Assembly (NCBI RefSeq): GCF_900095385.1
Contig: NZ_FMID01000049.1
Coordinates: forward strand, 1 to 64,000
DNA: 64,000 nt
Reading direction: 5' to 3'
Origin: Methanoculleus chikugoensis
GTDB taxonomy: Archaea > Halobacteriota > Methanomicrobia > Methanomicrobiales > Methanoculleaceae
In this document: positions 25,181 through 33,293 of the stretch, one piece after another
How the letters are laid out: each line of letters starts with the position of its first letter
Position numbering within the stretch: position 1 is the stretch's first letter
The notes under the pieces: generated by a model
The model's input: only the letters and a program-made list of their open reading frames with translations
Database searches by the model: none
What the model was told of the DNA's origin: nothing
Position numbers and translations under genes: made by a program

Positions 25181-26734
25181 CTATGCCGCACCGCCGGCCG
25201 GCAGCACCTTGAGATCCGTCAGGTCCGCACCCCCTTCCAGCGTCCACTCGACCGCCACAGGCCGGGGAGCATCGGAGACGATCGTCCCGGAGTATGCGAC
25301 GTTTCTGTTGTTGACGATGGAGACCAGCGTCTGCGGCCGGTCGCCCGACGCGGAGAGATCGATGACCGAGTCGGAGATGCCCGCATCGATCGTCGAATTC
25401 ACCGGGAGTTCGCCGGACGGGCACCCGAGCATCGCCCCTACACCGTTGATACCCGCCGGATCGGTCATGGTGAAGTTCCTGATGAGCGCGTTCTCCGTGC
25501 CGCAGACAAAGAGGCCCCAGCCGTAGGAGTCGAGGCTCCGGCAGTGATCCATCACGATGGACGGGCTCTTCGAGACGGGCAGGGACTGGAGGATGCAGTA
25601 AGATATGGGTTTTACGGAGCCGCCAGCGGTCGAGTTGCGGCCGGTCTCGCTCTCGGTGCAGTTGTAGAGGAGCACGCCTTCCGGGTTGATGACGAAGAAC
25701 CCGAACGCACCGTTCCCCTCTGCCCGGCAGTTCACCAGCGCCACTTCCCCTCCCGGGAGGTAGAAGCCGGCGCCGAAGAAGTCGGGGTCGCCCACCAGGT
25801 AGTCGTCGGGATAGGGTTTCCGGCCGTTGTTGCGGCTCACGCAGTCGGTGAAGACGCAGTCGCGTTTCTCCGGGTCCCACTCGAAGTGGAACCCGGACTC
25901 CAGGTTGCCCTCCGCAAGGCAGTCCGCCACCCGGAGGCCTTCGATATCGTTCAACTCCGCAAAGTTGAACCCGGTCACCCACTGGTTGAACGCACCGTCG
26001 CTCCCGCAGTTGATGGCGGAGCAGTTCTCGTACCGGACGTTTTTGATCGTCGTGTTTTTAGTTCCCCAGGCGTTGTGGAGGAACCCGTAGGTCCCGGTAT
26101 CCGCGGCCCGGCAGTCGACGAACTCGACGTCTTCGAGGATGGGGGCGTAGACGTTCGGGTTGTGCAGCAGGAGGAAGACCGCCTGGATGCTCGCGTCCGC
26201 CGTGCCCGTGACGTTGTACACCCGGGCATGGCTCGCGTAGACGGTGAGCACCCCGTGCCACCGGGTGAGGTCGAGGGTCGTATCCGTGCTCGCGTTCACG
26301 TAGCCCGAGCCCCGGACGTGAAACCCGTCCAGGGTGACCCGCTCCTCCGAGACGTTGAGGAGGCTGTTCCGGCTGAACTCGAGGGACGTATTCTCCGGCC
26401 CCTGCCCGAGAAGCGTCGCTCCGGCGGCGGGGATGAGGCTGCCCGAACAGTTGAACGTGCCGTCCGAGAGGACGACCGTGCCGCCCGGCGGCAGCGCATC
26501 GAGCGCCGCCTGGATCTCCACCTGGTCGTCGAGGCCGTCGCAGACGTAGTGCGCATCCGCTGCAGCGCTGCTGTCGCTCGCCGCCACAACGATCGGCGCC
26601 GCGGGTGCGGCGGCAACACCCTGGACGAGCAGAAGCCCGGCAACTATGCCGACCAGGAGAACGACCGGCAGGTCCGCGGCGGGTGGGCGTGGCCGGGATG
26701 GATCTGACGCTTTTTGACGCAGGCGGGTAGTCAT
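25181..26734 (-). CDS. Secreted parallel beta-helix protein, paralogue 4
   Basis: 517 residues from ATG 26734 (MTTRLRQKASD); the open frame reaches 26752. A signal peptide with a long n-region (hydrophobic core LPVVLLVGIVAGLLLVQGVA, about residues 22-43) leads into the beta-helix domain. That domain has HYVCDGLDDQVEIQAALDAL, GFLHNAWGTKNTTIKNVRYE, GFNFAELNDIEGLRV and NLESGFHFEWDPEKRDC. It is the most divergent of the four in its C-terminal third (PISYCILQSLPVSKSPSIV). No anchor or sorting signal at the C-terminus. Part of the beta-helix cluster, same strand as paralogues 2 and 3. Confidence 0.85.
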   Translation of the reverse strand: MTTRLRQKASDPSRPRPPAADLPVVLLVGIVAGLLLVQGVAAAPAAPIVVAASDSSAAADAHYVCDGLDDQVEIQAALDALPPGGTVVLSDGTFNCSGSLIPAAGATLLGQGPENTSLEFSRNSLLNVSEERVTLDGFHVRGSGYVNASTDTTLDLTRWHGVLTVYASHARVYNVTGTADASIQAVFLLLHNPNVYAPILEDVEFVDCRAADTGTYGFLHNAWGTKNTTIKNVRYENCSAINCGSDGAFNQWVTGFNFAELNDIEGLRVADCLAEGNLESGFHFEWDPEKRDCVFTDCVSRNNGRKPYPDDYLVGDPDFFGAGFYLPGGEVALVNCRAEGNGAFGFFVINPEGVLLYNCTESETGRNSTAGGSVKPISYCILQSLPVSKSPSIVMDHCRSLDSYGWGLFVCGTENALIRNFTMTDPAGINGVGAMLGCPSGELPVNSTIDAGISDSVIDLSASGDRPQTLVSIVNNRNVAYSGTIVSDAPRPVAVEWTLEGGADLTDLKVLPAGGAA

Positions 26735-27057
26735 CACGCTCCTCGGGCACATCGTACGGGCTACCGGGTAGAGGTGTCGGAAACTTCACCCCGATATAGC
26801 AGCAGAGATATAAAAATCCATGCGCGAAGAAATAGCCATACGCCACCATACACAGGGGTTCCGGCACCCACGCGGGCGGCGGTCGGAACCGGCCCGGATA
26901 CCCGGGGCAGCCACCTGTCTTCATCGTGCCGCCGACTGCCGGCCCGGATCGCCCCCGGTGCCGGGGCGGAGAAATGCGGCCGAACCGGCCGAACGGCGGG
27001 GCGATGCGGGTCGCCGGTGGAATTGTATATAAAGAGATACAATATTATTCGGGAAAT
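26735..27057. other. Divergent intergenic region upstream of the zinc-ribbon gene
   Basis: About 320 bp, partly AT-rich (26795-26820, with GAGATATAAAAATCC). It contains the promoter of the beta-helix gene on one side and a TATA box at 27024 on the other. I looked for origin recognition boxes because orc1 is near and saw none here. Confidence 0.4.
27024..27033 (+). promoter_or_regulatory. TATA box of the zinc-ribbon gene
   Basis: TTGTATATAAAG about 25-30 nt before ATG 27058 implies a leaderless transcript. Confidence 0.6.
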
Positions 27058-27645
27058 ATGTCCAGCAAGAAGGAAGTCACCATCGGGATCACCATCAACC
27101 TCGAGAACTACGAAAATCTCCGTCTTGAGGTCGAGGGAGATGTAGAGACCCACGAGGATGTGGACGACCTTATCACATTCCTCGACGGGATCCTTGCCCG
27201 GCTCGGGCGCGGCGATCAGGCGACCGCCGAGCGCGTGGATGCATACCGTCGCCGCGTTCTCGCGGCAAGGCCCCCGGTCCAAGAGGTGCCTCTCCCGGAG
27301 AAGAAGGCGCCTGAGCCGGCAGCCCCGGTGACGGAACCGGCTGCCCGGGAGGAGGAGAAGAGAGCCTGCCCTCCGCCCGAGGTCATCGAGGCGGCGATTC
27401 CGCCGGCACCGGAGCACCCGGAGCCCCCCCGGGTGCCGAGACCGCCCGAGAAGCCGGAGGAGAAGCCCGCAGCACAGCCGGAGGCGGCACCGCCGCAGCA
27501 GGAACCGGTTCCGGCGAAGCCGTCCGGGGCTCCGGCGGAGGATGTCTGCGAGGTCTGCGGAGCAGAAGTGACGAAATCACAGGCAAAACTCTCTCAACTC
27601 TTCATGAGCAAAACGCTCTGCAAGAAGTGCATGGAACAGCCCTAA
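27058..27645 (+). CDS. Hypothetical protein with proline-rich linker and C-terminal zinc ribbon
   Basis: 195 residues from ATG 27058. The N-terminal ~70 residues (KEVTIGITINLENYENLRLE and VEGDVETHEDVDDLI) form a small alpha/beta domain. A ~75-residue linker rich in Pro, Ala and Glu follows, then a Cys4 zinc ribbon with CEVCGAEV and LCKKCMEQP, the pairs 24 residues apart. The architecture suggests a nucleic-acid- or protein-binding accessory factor, but no function is assigned. It lies 74 bp upstream of orc1/cdc6 in the same direction; orc1 has its own TATA box, so joint control is only partial at best. Confidence 0.75.
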   Translation: MSSKKEVTIGITINLENYENLRLEVEGDVETHEDVDDLITFLDGILARLGRGDQATAERVDAYRRRVLAARPPVQEVPLPEKKAPEPAAPVTEPAAREEEKRACPPPEVIEAAIPPAPEHPEPPRVPRPPEKPEEKPAAQPEAAPPQQEPVPAKPSGAPAEDVCEVCGAEVTKSQAKLSQLFMSKTLCKKCMEQP

Positions 27646-27687
27646 TTCCTGCAGGATCCGCGCGATGAGGAGAACCCAACCTGGAGG

Positions 27688-27697
27688 ATATAAATAC
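27688..27697 (+). promoter_or_regulatory. TATA box of orc1/cdc6
   Basis: GATATAAATA 22 nt before ATG 27720; transcript probably leaderless. Confidence 0.6.
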
Positions 27698-27719
27698 TAC
27701 CGTACCCGAGGATTGTATA

Positions 27720-28868
27720 ATGAAGAAGAACCTGCTCATGTGGGACGAGACGCTTTTTCGGGACCCTGAAGTCTTCGAGATCGATTATGTCCCCGAGCAG
27801 TTCAACCACCGTGACGCCCAGATCCGGGAACTCGCGTATCAGGTCAAGCCCGGACTGCGGGGGGCGAGGCCGCTCAACACCATCTGCCGCGGCCTCCCGG
27901 GAACCGGGAAGACGACGAGCGTGAAGAAGGTCTTTGCCGAGATCGAAGAGGCCACGAAGAAACTCGTCCCCGTCTACATCAACTGCCAGATCGACAACAC
28001 GAAGTTCGCCATCTTCTCCCAGATCTACCGCCGCGTCACCGGGCACCCGCCGCCGCCGTCGGGCACGTCGTTCAAGCAGGTCTTCGACGCCATAGCGAAA
28101 GTGCTGCAGCGCGAAGAGCAGGTGCTCCTCGTGGCACTCGACGACGCGAACTACCTCCTCTACGAGAACGAGATCAACCAGGTGCTCTATCCCCTGTTGC
28201 GCTCGCACGAGGCCTACCCGGGCGTCCGGATCGGGGTCGTCGCCATCGTCAGCGACATGTCCGTCACCCTGCAGACCGAGGTCGACGCACGGGTGGCGTC
28301 GGTCTTCCGCCCGACCGAGATCTACTTCCCTCCCTACTCAGCGGAGGAGATCCACGGCATCCTCGAGGAGCGTGTCCTGCAGGGTCTCTACCCGAACGTC
28401 CTCCGGGCCGAGATGCTGGATCTCGTGGTGGAGCAGACGATGAAGAGCGGCGACCTCCGCGTCGGCATCGACCTCCTGAAGCGTGCGGCCCTGAACGCCG
28501 AGCGGGAGGCACGCCGGTCGGTCGAGCGGGGGGATGTCTGCAAGGCATACGAGGTCTCCCGGTACCTCCACCTTGCGTTCTCGCTCCGGGCGCTCAAGGC
28601 CGAGGAGCGGGAGGTGCTGGCCAGGATCGCGGATATGTCGGCCCGCGACGATAAGGAGATGAACGCCGGCGACGTCTACCGGTTCGTCAAAGAGCAGGTG
28701 GGAGGGGTCAGTTACACCAAGTTCTACGAGATCATCCAGAAGTTCGATGCGATGCGGCTCTTAAACCTCCACTACCGCCAGGGAAGAGGGCGGACGAGGC
28801 TGATCAGTCTCCGGTACGATCCCGGGCGCGTGCTGGAGCACCTGGGGCAGGAGCAGACGATTTCATAA
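27720..28868 (+). CDS. cdc6: Orc1/Cdc6-type replication initiator
   Basis: 382 residues, normal for the family. AAA+ ATPase: Walker A GLPGTGKTTS at about residues 58-67, Walker B LLVALDDANYLL near 137, sensor-like IVSDMSVTLQTEVDARVASVF, and a lid region with SGDLRVGIDLLKRAALNAE. A C-terminal winged helix from about residue 305 (FVKEQVGGVSYTKFYEIIQK) binds origin DNA. It recognises origin recognition boxes and loads the MCM helicase. One box-like site is seen 6.6 kb away (34355-34379). The Walker B has DD rather than the usual DE, seen in some euryarchaeal paralogues. It is followed by mch after 46 bp. Confidence 0.93.
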   Translation: MKKNLLMWDETLFRDPEVFEIDYVPEQFNHRDAQIRELAYQVKPGLRGARPLNTICRGLPGTGKTTSVKKVFAEIEEATKKLVPVYINCQIDNTKFAIFSQIYRRVTGHPPPPSGTSFKQVFDAIAKVLQREEQVLLVALDDANYLLYENEINQVLYPLLRSHEAYPGVRIGVVAIVSDMSVTLQTEVDARVASVFRPTEIYFPPYSAEEIHGILEERVLQGLYPNVLRAEMLDLVVEQTMKSGDLRVGIDLLKRAALNAEREARRSVERGDVCKAYEVSRYLHLAFSLRALKAEEREVLARIADMSARDDKEMNAGDVYRFVKEQVGGVSYTKFYEIIQKFDAMRLLNLHYRQGRGRTRLISLRYDPGRVLEHLGQEQTIS

Positions 28869-28888
28869 TCCTTATCAGTTCCCCCGCC

Positions 28889-28898
28889 GTTTATACTC
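28889..28898 (+). promoter_or_regulatory. TATA-like element of mch
   Basis: CGTTTATACTC about 20-25 nt before ATG 28915, giving mch its own promoter separate from orc1. Confidence 0.5.
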
Positions 28899-28914
28899 TG
28901 ATGAGGTTTTCCAC

Positions 28915-29862
28915 ATGCTCAGCGTGAACGAACTGGCACTGGATATTTTTGAGGAACTCTTCGAATACGCCGAGGAGTTCAATGCCGTCCCGCACGAGCT
29001 CGACAACGGCGCACGCATTGTTGACTGCGGCGTCAGCACTTCGGGCGGGTACCTGACTGGGAGGCGGTTCACCGAGATCTGCATGGGCGGGCTCGGCGAG
29101 GTCGACATTACGATGGGCCGGATCAAGGAGTTCCCCATGCCGTTCATCGAGGTCAGCACCGACTTCCCGTCGATTGCGTGCCTCGGCGCCCAGAAGGCGG
29201 GCTGGACGATCAGCGTCAACAAGTACTTCGCGATGGGGAGCGGCCCCGCACGGGCGCTCTCCCTGAAGCCCAAGCACACCTACGAGGTCATCGAGTACGA
29301 GGACGAGTTCGATTACGCGGTCATCTGCCTCGAGAGCGACCACCTCCCGAACGCCGCGGTGATGGAGAACATCGCCGAGGCCTGCAACGTGGACGTGGCG
29401 AACACCTGCGCGGTCGTCGCCCCCACAGCCTCCCTCGTCGGCTCGATCCAGGTCGCCGGCCGCTGCGTGGAGACCGCGGTCTACAAGCTGAACGAGCTCG
29501 GGTTCGACACCAGAAAGATCACCGCGGGTATCGGCCACGCCCCGATCGCGCCCGTCAAGAAGGACGGCACGAAGGCGATGGGCTGCACCAACGACGCGAC
29601 GATCTACCACGGCAGCATCATGCTGACGATGAACGCCCCGGAGATCAAGGACTACCTGGATCGGATCCCGAGCAACAAGTCCAAGGGGTACGGGAAGCCG
29701 TTCTACGATATCTTCAAGGAAGCCAACTTCGACTTCTACCAGATCGACACCTCGCTCTTCTCCCCGGCCGAGGTCGTCATCAACGAGCTCTCCGAGGGCA
29801 AGATCTACCATGTGGGCGCCGTCAACCCCGAAGTGACGCTGAAGTCCTTCGGGTTTATCTGA
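28915..29862 (+). CDS. mch: Methenyltetrahydromethanopterin cyclohydrolase
   Basis: 315 residues, the standard length. Mch interconverts 5-formyl- and 5,10-methenyl-tetrahydromethanopterin in the cytoplasm, the third step of CO2 reduction to methane. Recognised from family blocks: NGARIVDCGVSTSGGYLTGR, then GLGEVDITMGRIKEFPMP, IACLGAQKAGWTISV, MGSGPARALSLKPKHTYE, and GIGHAPIAPVKKDGTKAMG. The start at 28915 follows a TATA element. The gene is followed by a T8 terminator. No sign of disruption; codon use is strongly GC-rich, as in highly expressed genes of this genome. Confidence 0.97.
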   Translation: MLSVNELALDIFEELFEYAEEFNAVPHELDNGARIVDCGVSTSGGYLTGRRFTEICMGGLGEVDITMGRIKEFPMPFIEVSTDFPSIACLGAQKAGWTISVNKYFAMGSGPARALSLKPKHTYEVIEYEDEFDYAVICLESDHLPNAAVMENIAEACNVDVANTCAVVAPTASLVGSIQVAGRCVETAVYKLNELGFDTRKITAGIGHAPIAPVKKDGTKAMGCTNDATIYHGSIMLTMNAPEIKDYLDRIPSNKSKGYGKPFYDIFKEANFDFYQIDTSLFSPAEVVINELSEGKIYHVGAVNPEVTLKSFGFI

Positions 29863-29863
29863 A

Positions 29864-29878
29864 CTCTTTTTTTTAGAG
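29864..29878 (+). terminator. Oligo-T terminator after mch
   Basis: CTCTTTTTTTTAGAG starts two bases after the mch stop: a T8 run inside a small inverted repeat. Confidence 0.6.
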
Positions 29879-30032
29879 GATACTTTCGTCAATCTCCCAT
29901 CATGCATACTCCGGCGGAGGCCTCTATGAGCGCAGGCCACAACGGACGGGAGATGCCGCGCACGACGACACCGGAATAGGAGCAGGCAACACGTTTATCC
30001 GTCACGGTGCAAAACACTATAAGGCATCCACG

Positions 30033-30106
30033 GGGCTTGTGGTCTAGCCGGTTATGACGTCGCCCTTACACGGCGAAGATCCCCGGTTCGAATCCGGGCA
30101 GGCCCA
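30033..30106 (+). tRNA. tRNA-Val (anticodon TAC)
   Basis: 74 nt. The acceptor stem GGGCTTG pairs with CAGGCCC (one G-U). The anticodon stem TCGCC/GGCGA encloses loop CTTACAC with anticodon TAC, and the T stem CCCGG/CCGGG encloses TTCGAAT. The discriminator base is A and CCA is not encoded. No intron. Accessory gene fragments follow directly, so the locus may act as an integration site. Confidence 0.95.
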
Positions 30107-30252
30107 TTTCTTTTGTAGAATATCTCACACGGTTCTGAGCGCATAACGCTCCGGTGATCGTTCCAAAATCCCCAGGAGGAGGTTCATCCGCCCCCAATCA
30201 CCCTCACGATCACCGCCACCACCCCGCCGACGATCCCGCCCGCCCCGGCGCC

Positions 30253-30426
30253 CTGGTCGAGGGCCTTCTTGCGATGAACAAAGCGCTCGCCGGGGATCTC
30301 CCGCCGGAAGAGCGCTCAAGGCTGGAAGCGGCGTGCGAGGAGGCCGACCGGGAGATCGACCGGATCGTGTATGCGCTCTACGGGCTAACGGAGGAGAAGA
30401 CCGTGGTCATGGAGGGGGCGGGGTGA
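30253..30426 (+). pseudogene. C-terminal fragment of an Eco57I/TaqI-class restriction-modification protein
   Basis: The frame reads LVEGLLAMNKALAGDLPPEE and ends EIDRIVYALYGLTEEKTVVM EGAG. A helix with DREIDRIVYALYGLTEEE-like sequence is the usual C-terminal end of large type II restriction-methylase fusions, near their target-recognition region. Upstream sequence is low-complexity Pro/His-rich and not homologous, so only the tail survives. It lies 150 bp past tRNA-Val and next to a toxin-antitoxin pair, suggesting a decayed defence island. Confidence 0.6.
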
Positions 30427-30799
30427 CGTTCCGGGCCGGCTGAGTCCGGCAGGTTTTATCACGCAATAAACGAGGGGTTCCTCCCCGCCGCACCCCCGGC
30501 AGGAAACCGTCCCGGCCATATCCCGGAGCCCTTCCCCATTGATTGCCTCCTCTACGTCCGCACTTGAGGCATCCTTGAGAGCAGGGAAACGACAGAAACG
30601 GGTGTGCGCTGCTCGTTAGCGCACACAACGAGAGATTGGTAGCAGGAGACTATCGATGAACCACGATAGGATCGTAAAGGGATCGTAGCCTCCGCTGATC
30701 ACCGCCCCTACCCCGTCCCCCCAGCCCCGAAAACCCACCACACTCCGGCACACCCGGGGATACCTATACAAGAGAGAACGGCGCATATCCCGATCAGGA
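30427..30799. other. Intergenic region with a 9-bp stem hairpin, no gene
   Basis: No coding frame recognised. Contains the hairpin at 30602-30626 and a TATA-like ACCTATACAAG at 30761-30771 serving the MntA gene (ATG 30800). Confidence 0.45.
30602..30626. repeat. Inverted repeat (9-bp arms, 7-nt loop)
   Basis: Arms GTGTGCGCT and AGCGCACAC around GCTCGTT. No T-run follows, so it is not an obvious terminator; an operator or small structured element is possible. Confidence 0.6.
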
Positions 30800-31117
30800 A
30801 TGGACACCATCACCGGCGAGCCCGGCGGGGAGTGTGCGAGGATCATCGGCATTCTCCGGGCGAAGAAGGCATACCTGGAGGAGACCTACCACGTCGGGTC
30901 CATCGGCATCTTCGGCTCGTGCCGGCGCGGCGAGGAGCACGAGGGGAGCGACGTGGATATCCTGATCGAGTTCTCCAGGGTGCCGGGGATCTTCGGGTTC
31001 CTCAGGCTTGAGCGGTACCTCTCCGAACTTCTCGATAGGCCGGTGGATCTGGTCGAGAAGAGTGCACTCAAACCCCGTATCGGCCGCCGTGTTGCAGAAG
31101 AGGTCATCTATATATGA
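30800..31117 (+). CDS. mntA: MntA-type nucleotidyltransferase antitoxin
   Basis: 105 residues. Minimal nucleotidyltransferase fold: IGIFGSCRRGEEHEGSDVDI contains the GS-x(n)-DxD core, with Ser, Asp and Asp positioned for metal and nucleotide binding, and FLRLERYLSELLDRPVDLVE follows. Known MntA proteins silence the partner HepT RNase by transferring AMP to it. The stop overlaps the next ATG by 4 nt (ATATATGACG), the usual coupling. ATG 30800 lies ~30 nt after a TATA-like element. Located beside tRNA-Val in a region of gene fragments. Confidence 0.87.
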   Translation: MDTITGEPGGECARIIGILRAKKAYLEETYHVGSIGIFGSCRRGEEHEGSDVDILIEFSRVPGIFGFLRLERYLSELLDRPVDLVEKSALKPRIGRRVAEEVIYI

Positions 31118-31506
31118 CGGCTCCGCGAAGCGCCCTTGATTACCTGGATGATATCCTTGATGCCATCGAAAAGATCGAGATCTTTACCCGGGGCATGTCG
31201 CATGAGGAGTTCTCCGACGATGATAAAACCGTCTACGCAGTCATGCGAGCGCTGGAAGTGATCGGTGAAGCGACGAAGTGTATCCCTCCCGAGATCAGGG
31301 AGAGCTGCCCGTCTCTTCCCTGGACAGAGATGGCCGGCATGCGCGACAAACTGATCCACACCTACTTCGGGATCAACAGGGCAATCATCTGGAGAACGAT
31401 CCAGGACGATATCCCTCTGCTCAGGCCCGGAATGCAGGCCCTCCGCGATGGCCTGGCCGCAGAGGAGAACAGGGATCAACAAACGCCCGATCCGCGGGGC
31501 TTTTGA
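31114..31506 (+). CDS. hepT: HepT-type HEPN RNase toxin
   Basis: 130 residues. The HEPN signature R-x4-H is present in GMRDKLIHTYFGIN, where Arg and His form the RNase site and the Tyr two residues after His is the position AMPylated by MntA in studied pairs. Helical DYLDDILDAIEKIEIFTRG and VMRALEVIGEATKCIP blocks match the family. As toxin it would cut RNA when MntA fails. The C-terminal ~12 residues (RDQQTPDPRGF) look unconserved; they run into a fragment of another gene, so the 3' end may have been altered by recombination. Confidence 0.87.
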   Translation: MTAPRSALDYLDDILDAIEKIEIFTRGMSHEEFSDDDKTVYAVMRALEVIGEATKCIPPEIRESCPSLPWTEMAGMRDKLIHTYFGINRAIIWRTIQDDIPLLRPGMQALRDGLAAEENRDQQTPDPRGF

Positions 31507-31742
31507 AAGTAACCGAACAAGTAACGCGCCTTCTGGCCTGTTTGAAGGAGAGACCATCAGGAGCTCGGGATGCCATGCAGTGCCCGGGTCTCAATCACCG
31601 ACCCACATTCCTGTACGATTACCGGAGACCAGCGATTCAGGCAGGTTTTGTTCAGATGACGCATCCGGATTCCCCGAGAAGCCCAGAACAGAAATACCGA
31701 CTGACAGAAAAGGGGAAGAAGTGCCTGGAGAGCAGAGAGTGA
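31503..31742 (+). pseudogene. C-terminal tail of a Fic or Schlafen-AAA type protein
   Basis: About 79 residues: LKVTEQVTRLLACLKERPSG, a degenerate middle, then FVQMTHPDSPRSPEQKYRLT ending EKGKKCLESRE. A VTxxVT run leading into a winged helix with PRSxxQKYRLTEKG is the usual C-terminal end of Fic-family or AlbA_2/AAA_4 helicase-like proteins. No start codon or N-terminal part remains, as the frame upstream lies inside hepT. It is an inactive relic joined to the 3' end of the toxin gene. Confidence 0.6.
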
Positions 31743-31953
31743 TACCTGGGATGGAGGGGAGAATGCCTGCCGACACCATGCACGGCAGGTTTACGTCCTG
31801 GCGGTTCCCCCCTCACCTCCCATCCATCCCACGCACGATCACCGCCCCCACAAAACTCTAATCCTACCCCGCGCAAACATCCCATCAGGAACGCCCCGCC
31901 GGCGGCGCGAGAGACCCCGGCCACGCGCTCCGAGATCCGGAGGGATACACCCC

Positions 31954-32922
31954 ATGCCACTCATCGCTCTCACAACCGTAGCGCTCCTCGCGCTCTGCAT
32001 CGCGGCCGGCGGATCGAACGTCACCATAACCAGAACCGACGGCGACACCCGCGAGGGCTACGTCGACGTCACCGGCGGCCGGGTCTGGTTCCGGATCGTC
32101 GGTGCGGAGAGCGCGGGAACGCCCCTCCTTGTCCTCCACGGGGGGCCGGGGATGACGCACGACTACCTCGAACCGCTCGAGGCGCTCGCGGACGAGCGGC
32201 CGGTCGTCTTCTACGACCAACTCGGGTGCGGGAACTCCGACCGGCCCGACGATCCCGCTCTCTGGACGGTGGAGCGCTACGTCGCGGAGGTCGACGAGGT
32301 CAGGGAGGCGCTCGGCCTCTCCCGGGTGCACCTCCTCGGGCAGTCCTGGGGAGGCGGGCTCGCGGCCGAATACGTCCTCGCTAAAAAACCCGACGGCGTC
32401 GAGAGCCTCATCCTCTCCGGGCCGCTGCTGGACGCCGGCCGGTGGGTCGCCGACCAGCGGGCGAACCTCGCGGCGTTCCCCGACGAGATGCAGGAGGATA
32501 TCCGGGAGGCGGAAGCAGGCGGGAACTTCGACTCACCGGAGTACCAGGAGGCCATAACGGCGTACTACACCCGGCACGTCTGCCGGACGGATCCCTGGCC
32601 CGAATGCCTGAACAGGTCGATCGAGCAACTCGCCATGCCGGTCTACCTCCAGATGTGGGGGCCGAGCGAGTTCACCTGCACGGGAACCCTCCGGGAGTTC
32701 AGCGTCACCGACCGGCTCGGCGAAGTCACGGTCCCGGTGCTCTTCACCTGCGGGGAGCACGACGAAGCAACGCCCGAAGCGATGGCATACTACCGGAGCC
32801 TGGTGCCAGGATCGGAGATCGCGGTCTTTAAAGGCGCCTCGCACAGCCACCACCTCGAAGAGACCGCGGCATACATCGCGGCCGTGCGGGAGTTTTTATG
32901 CCGGGTCGATGCGGCACACTGA
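31954..32922 (+). CDS. Alpha/beta hydrolase, proline iminopeptidase family
   Basis: 322 residues. Hydrophobic N-terminus (residues 2-20) resembles a signal peptide or anchor. Hydrolase motifs: LLVLHGGPGMTHDYLE (HGGPG oxyanion loop), VVFYDQLGCGNSDRP, nucleophile elbow HLLGQSWGGGLAAEY (Ser in GQSWGG), acidic residue in LFTCGEHDEATPE, and catalytic His in GASHSHHLEE. The HGGPG plus GQSWGG pair is typical of prolyl aminopeptidases that release N-terminal proline. Export would mean action on external peptides (inference). A GGAGGG site lies about 10 nt before ATG 31954. Confidence 0.85.
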   Translation: MPLIALTTVALLALCIAAGGSNVTITRTDGDTREGYVDVTGGRVWFRIVGAESAGTPLLVLHGGPGMTHDYLEPLEALADERPVVFYDQLGCGNSDRPDDPALWTVERYVAEVDEVREALGLSRVHLLGQSWGGGLAAEYVLAKKPDGVESLILSGPLLDAGRWVADQRANLAAFPDEMQEDIREAEAGGNFDSPEYQEAITAYYTRHVCRTDPWPECLNRSIEQLAMPVYLQMWGPSEFTCTGTLREFSVTDRLGEVTVPVLFTCGEHDEATPEAMAYYRSLVPGSEIAVFKGASHSHHLEETAAYIAAVREFLCRVDAAH

Positions 32923-33293
32923 CCCGGGGGCAGACAAACCCACTCTTTTGCGCCCAGGAGAATCATATCACAACTCCGGAGTCTCGCGCGAAGGCGCGAA
33001 GAACGCGAAATCCAGAGAAATGCTGGCAATCCCCTTCGCGTCTTCGCGTGCAGCAACGTCGATGGAGGTAGCAGGTGCTATGCCTCAGGGTGAGACATTC
33101 AACAGAGCCCTATTTTAGCACTCGTGCAGGCCGGGGGCACATCAGGCGCCGCCGCTCTTCCCCATCCCGGAACCCACAGCGACAGACAGCATCGCGGCAT
33201 CCCCATCCACAGGGAGAGGTTGCGCACCACGCTGTTGTCCCGGGCATCGAAACTTATATTACCCGGAAAGCAGGATCACCGCCGCGGTGCATC
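32923..33293. other. Intergenic region with a GCGAAG-type inverted repeat, no gene
   Basis: At 32985-33052, CGCGAAGGCGCGAAGAACGC and downstream TTCGCGTCTTCGCGTG form an imperfect inverted repeat about 65 bp long. This resembles the dispersed GCGAAG repeats known in many genomes. The rest shows no coding frame. ACTTATATTAC near 33252 may be the TATA box of the molbindin gene. Confidence 0.4.

Noticed and set aside
27646-27719. Replication origin directly upstream of orc1/cdc6
   Set aside because: The 74-bp gap and the preceding promoter region hold no CCAGTGGAAA-type box or repeated element. The only box-like site is at 34355-34379.
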